From NCBI GenBank assembly GCA_003506995.1, contig DNXB01000350.1:5879-12230 (forward strand): 6,352 nucleotides of DNA. The letters are read 5' to 3'. This stretch comes from Verrucomicrobiales bacterium (GTDB taxonomy: Bacteria; Verrucomicrobiota; Verrucomicrobiia; Verrucomicrobiales; Verrucomicrobiaceae). The first letter of the stretch is position 1. Every line of letters begins with the position of its first letter. The notes under the pieces were generated by a model, which saw only the letters and a program-made list of their open reading frames with translations, did no database searches and was not told the origin of the DNA. Below are positions 6,101 to 6,352 of the stretch, one piece after another. Both the position numbers and the translations under genes were made by a program.

Positions 6101-6352
6101 TCTTTCGCGGTGAGCCATTGGCAGAAAGCCTGCGCATCCTCCCAGTTCACGCCCACCACAGGGTGATCCAGCTCCCGCCCGACCGGCACGCCATCCATTT
6201 GCTGCTCCTGCCATCTGCCATCCACTTTGTTGGCCCGTGCGAATTTCAAATAATCCTCCACTCGGGTGTCCCAAATGCTGAAGAGCACACGCTGCCCATT
6301 CGTCGGCCCGCCCCCGATCGGCACCGGCACGAACTTCATGCCGAGGGTGTTG
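3145..6352 (-). CDS. Giant protein with four tandem FGE-sulfatase (SUMF1-like) domains, N-terminus off window
   Basis: The frame is open from the right edge (NTLG at 6351-6340, then Met at 6339) to TGA at 3147-3145, giving 1068 visible residues; the true start is beyond 6352. Numbering from Met 6339, four formylglycine-generating-enzyme-like domains span about 1-246, 278-516, 545-788 and 818-1058. Each has GMKxVPVP, HPxVxVxWxDAxxFCxWL, YRLPxxxEW, a SPVxSF-type strand, GGNVxxxC and a terminal GFRxVL. Domains 1-3 also have RGxSW. Domains 1 and 3 (type A) resemble each other, as do 2 and 4 (type B), so the order is A-B-A-B. The active-site cysteines of true FGE, expected shortly after RGGSW, are not seen (LQSSHRRP, LLSSNRRR, MLSSSRSR instead). 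A binding or scaffold role in the C-type-lectin-like fold is therefore more likely than sulfatase activation; this is inference. No EgtB-type DinB domain or kinase is visible. Pro/Ser/Ala-rich linkers separate the domains. Cell location and function are unknown. Confidence 0.92.
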   Translation of the reverse strand, partial: NTLGMKFVPVPIGGGPTNGQRVLFSIWDTRVEDYLKFARANKVDGRWQEQQMDGVPVGRELDHPVVGVNWEDAQAFCQWLTAKETAEGKLPPGMEYRLPSDEEWSWAVGLPTEPGATPAEKTDKNTVDFPWGIGYPPPGKLGNYADETFHAKFPKHWKDRERDLPWIKGYNDGYATTSPVGSFPANAHGLHDMGGNVWQWCEDWFDKDQKQRVRRGASWDAGDRGTLQSSHRRPSAPKERGYDHGFRCVLAASVDTASPSLSLPVSESAATPDTASKDASFTNSLGMKLVPVPGTKVLFCIHEARYQDYAAYAAETPGIDNTWKDQSVRGFVSTENREQHPVMKIGWEDAQKFCAWLSRKEGRTYRLPTDEEWSIAVGLGPEEKQRPQGATPAMLSLKENSLFPWGGVFPPKTGDKAGNYSDASRKARAPDVNTKYLEDYDDGFPTTAPVMSFKPNELGLYDMGGNVWEWCVDWYDATQKERMLRGGSWEDPGREVLLSSNRRRTRPDHRPPSFGFRVVLVPESAPAPKSQASASAPAPAATKEHPFINTLGMKFVPVPITGGPTDGKRVLFSIWDTRGQDYEVFVRDTNRQWPGADFPQISTHPAVGVSWNDAHAFCVWLTKHEHQLGRLGVNDFYRLPSDHEWSCAVGIGEREDAYKLPFEKSQKISDAFPWGVQWPPPQGAGNYAGTELQPALAAGEFNYVKGFMNGYSDGFVNTSPVGSFAANQFGIYDLGGNVQQYCEDWLDNKHQERVLRGGSWAFFDRNNMLSSSRSRVSPGDGRFGRNGFRCVLESSVQNVSPSPSLPVSSSSTAATKDAPFTNTLGMKFVPVPGTNILMGIHETRRQDYRVYADAVPGTDATWKAPVVDGKPLVQGEDHPVVHVSWDDATAFCKWLGNKEGRTYRLPTEHEWNLAVAIGVENPREISPTELHTRIKDAYPWPTPALAGNQLRSDQNKEAHYAAQTEGFKHGNYRGITDGYEVTSPVMSFLPNHLGIYDLGGNVWEWCAAPTHASGNTQPLRGSGFRNYSWGIVADSRTHINRDARIAPQPDGSLRDFGFRVVLELPKQP
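3166..3888 (-). repeat. FGE-like domain 4 (type B, divergent at its core motifs)
   Basis: The last domain opens NTLGMKFVPVPGT and matches domain 2 in RQDY, KEGRTYRLPT and GFRVVL. The RGGSW motif is altered to RGSGFRNYSW (1016-1025), and the acidic-Trp pair after GGNVWEWC is replaced by AAPTHASG. Only six residues follow its end before the stop codon, so the gene ends with the domain. Confidence 0.82.
3856..3889. repeat. Domain-start sequence, copy at domain 4 (34 bases identical at 4675-4708)
   Basis: The bases encoding NTLGMKFVPVP are identical over 34 positions here and at 4675-4708 (domain 3). Related copies lie at 5473-5506 (domain 2, several changes) and 6319-6352 (domain 1, cut by the edge). 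A 16-base core, aacttcatgccgaggg, is shared by all four. Such identity across domains of different type suggests recent duplication or gene conversion at this spot. Confidence 0.8.
3917..3956. repeat. Array of five imperfect octamers in linker 3
   Basis: The plus-strand units are gttgaaga, tgaggaga, ctgggagg, ctgggaga and gggggaga: the same consensus, copy number, length (40 bases) and codon phase as the array at 5543-5582. It encodes linker residues about 795-808, SPSPSLPVSSSST. The linker between domains 2 and 3 (about 4709-4790) lacks such an array. Confidence 0.75.
3976..4707 (-). repeat. FGE-like domain 3 (type A)
   Basis: It is closely similar to domain 1: MKFVPVPxxGGPTxGxRVLFSIWDTR is shared with few changes, as are NGY-DG, TSPVGSF and GFRCVL. 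It has GGNVQQYCEDW in place of the usual tryptophan-rich motif, and an extra cysteine in EWSCAVG (643). RGGSW is at 752-756. Confidence 0.85.
4792..5508 (-). repeat. FGE-like domain 2 (type B)
   Basis: The type B domain opens TNSLGMKLVPVPGT and lacks the GGPT loop of type A. It has KVLFCIHEAR, KEGRTYRLPTDEEW (357-370), GGNVWEWCVDW, RGGSW (481-485), and ends GFRVVL with Val where type A has Cys. KEGRTYRLPT is identical in domain 4, supporting a common B-type ancestor. Confidence 0.85.
5543..5582. repeat. Array of five imperfect octamers in linker 1
   Basis: On the plus strand five 8-base units run without gaps: gccgcaga, ctcggaga, cagggaga, cttagaga, tggggagg, with shared consensus CTGGGAGA. 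They encode (minus strand) the linker residues about 253-266, SPSLSLPVSESAA. Since 8 is not a multiple of 3, each unit is read in a different frame. Confidence 0.7.
5602..6351 (-). repeat. FGE-like domain 1 (type A)
   Basis: This is the first visible domain, starting at NTLGMKFVPVP. It shares with domain 3 the RVLFSIWDTR strand after a GGPT loop, and it ends in GFRCVL. Cysteines lie in AFCQW (73), WQWCEDW (197) and GFRC (244), numbering from Met 6339. The RGASW motif (211-215) is followed by no cysteine until GFRC. Whether more domains precede it cannot be seen. Confidence 0.85.

Noticed and set aside
3166..6351. Diversity-generating retroelement target (the C-terminal RGGSW...GFRVV segments resemble DGR variable regions)
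   Set aside because: No reverse transcriptase, template repeat or Avd gene is visible, and there is no near-identical segment pair differing only at adenines. The resemblance is explained by the shared C-type-lectin-like FGE fold. A genome search for a DGR RT with a matching template would be decisive.
3145..6352. EgtB (ergothioneine synthase) or active sulfatase-maturing FGE
   Set aside because: There is no DinB-type iron-binding domain in the visible part, and the catalytic cysteine positions after RGGSW are not occupied by cysteine.

Overview
The window is GC-rich DNA of bacterial type with long genes on both strands. Two features suggest Verrucomicrobiota, perhaps a Prosthecobacter-like member. 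One is a very large protein made of tandem FGE-sulfatase (SUMF1-type) domains, each opening with a TLGMKxVPVP motif. The other is a TonB/outer-membrane receptor pair, which shows a diderm envelope. The phylum is inferred from family knowledge and was not tested.

Layout: (1) positions 1-701, minus strand, hold most of a TonB-like energy transducer whose C-terminus runs off the left edge. (2) Positions 702-884 are a divergent intergenic region with only weak promoter candidates. (3) Positions 885-3068, plus strand, encode a complete 727-residue FecA-like TonB-dependent outer-membrane receptor. (4) Positions 3069-3144 hold a clear intrinsic terminator for the receptor gene. (5) Positions 3145-6352, minus strand, are the C-terminal 1068 residues of a giant protein with four tandem FGE-like domains. 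Its start lies beyond the right edge.

TonB and the receptor form a plausible functional unit. The receptor binds an iron chelate or similar ligand at the outer membrane, and the inner-membrane-anchored TonB pulls on its TonB box to drive uptake. No ExbB/ExbD, sigma factor/anti-sigma pair or permease is visible. The FGE-repeat gene is convergent with the receptor and has no evident link to it.

The most unusual content is in the FGE-repeat gene. Its domains alternate in an A-B-A-B pattern, none shows the catalytic cysteine pair of true formylglycine-generating enzymes, and the two A-to-B linkers are each encoded by five imperfect copies of an 8-bp repeat (consensus CTGGGAGA on the plus strand).
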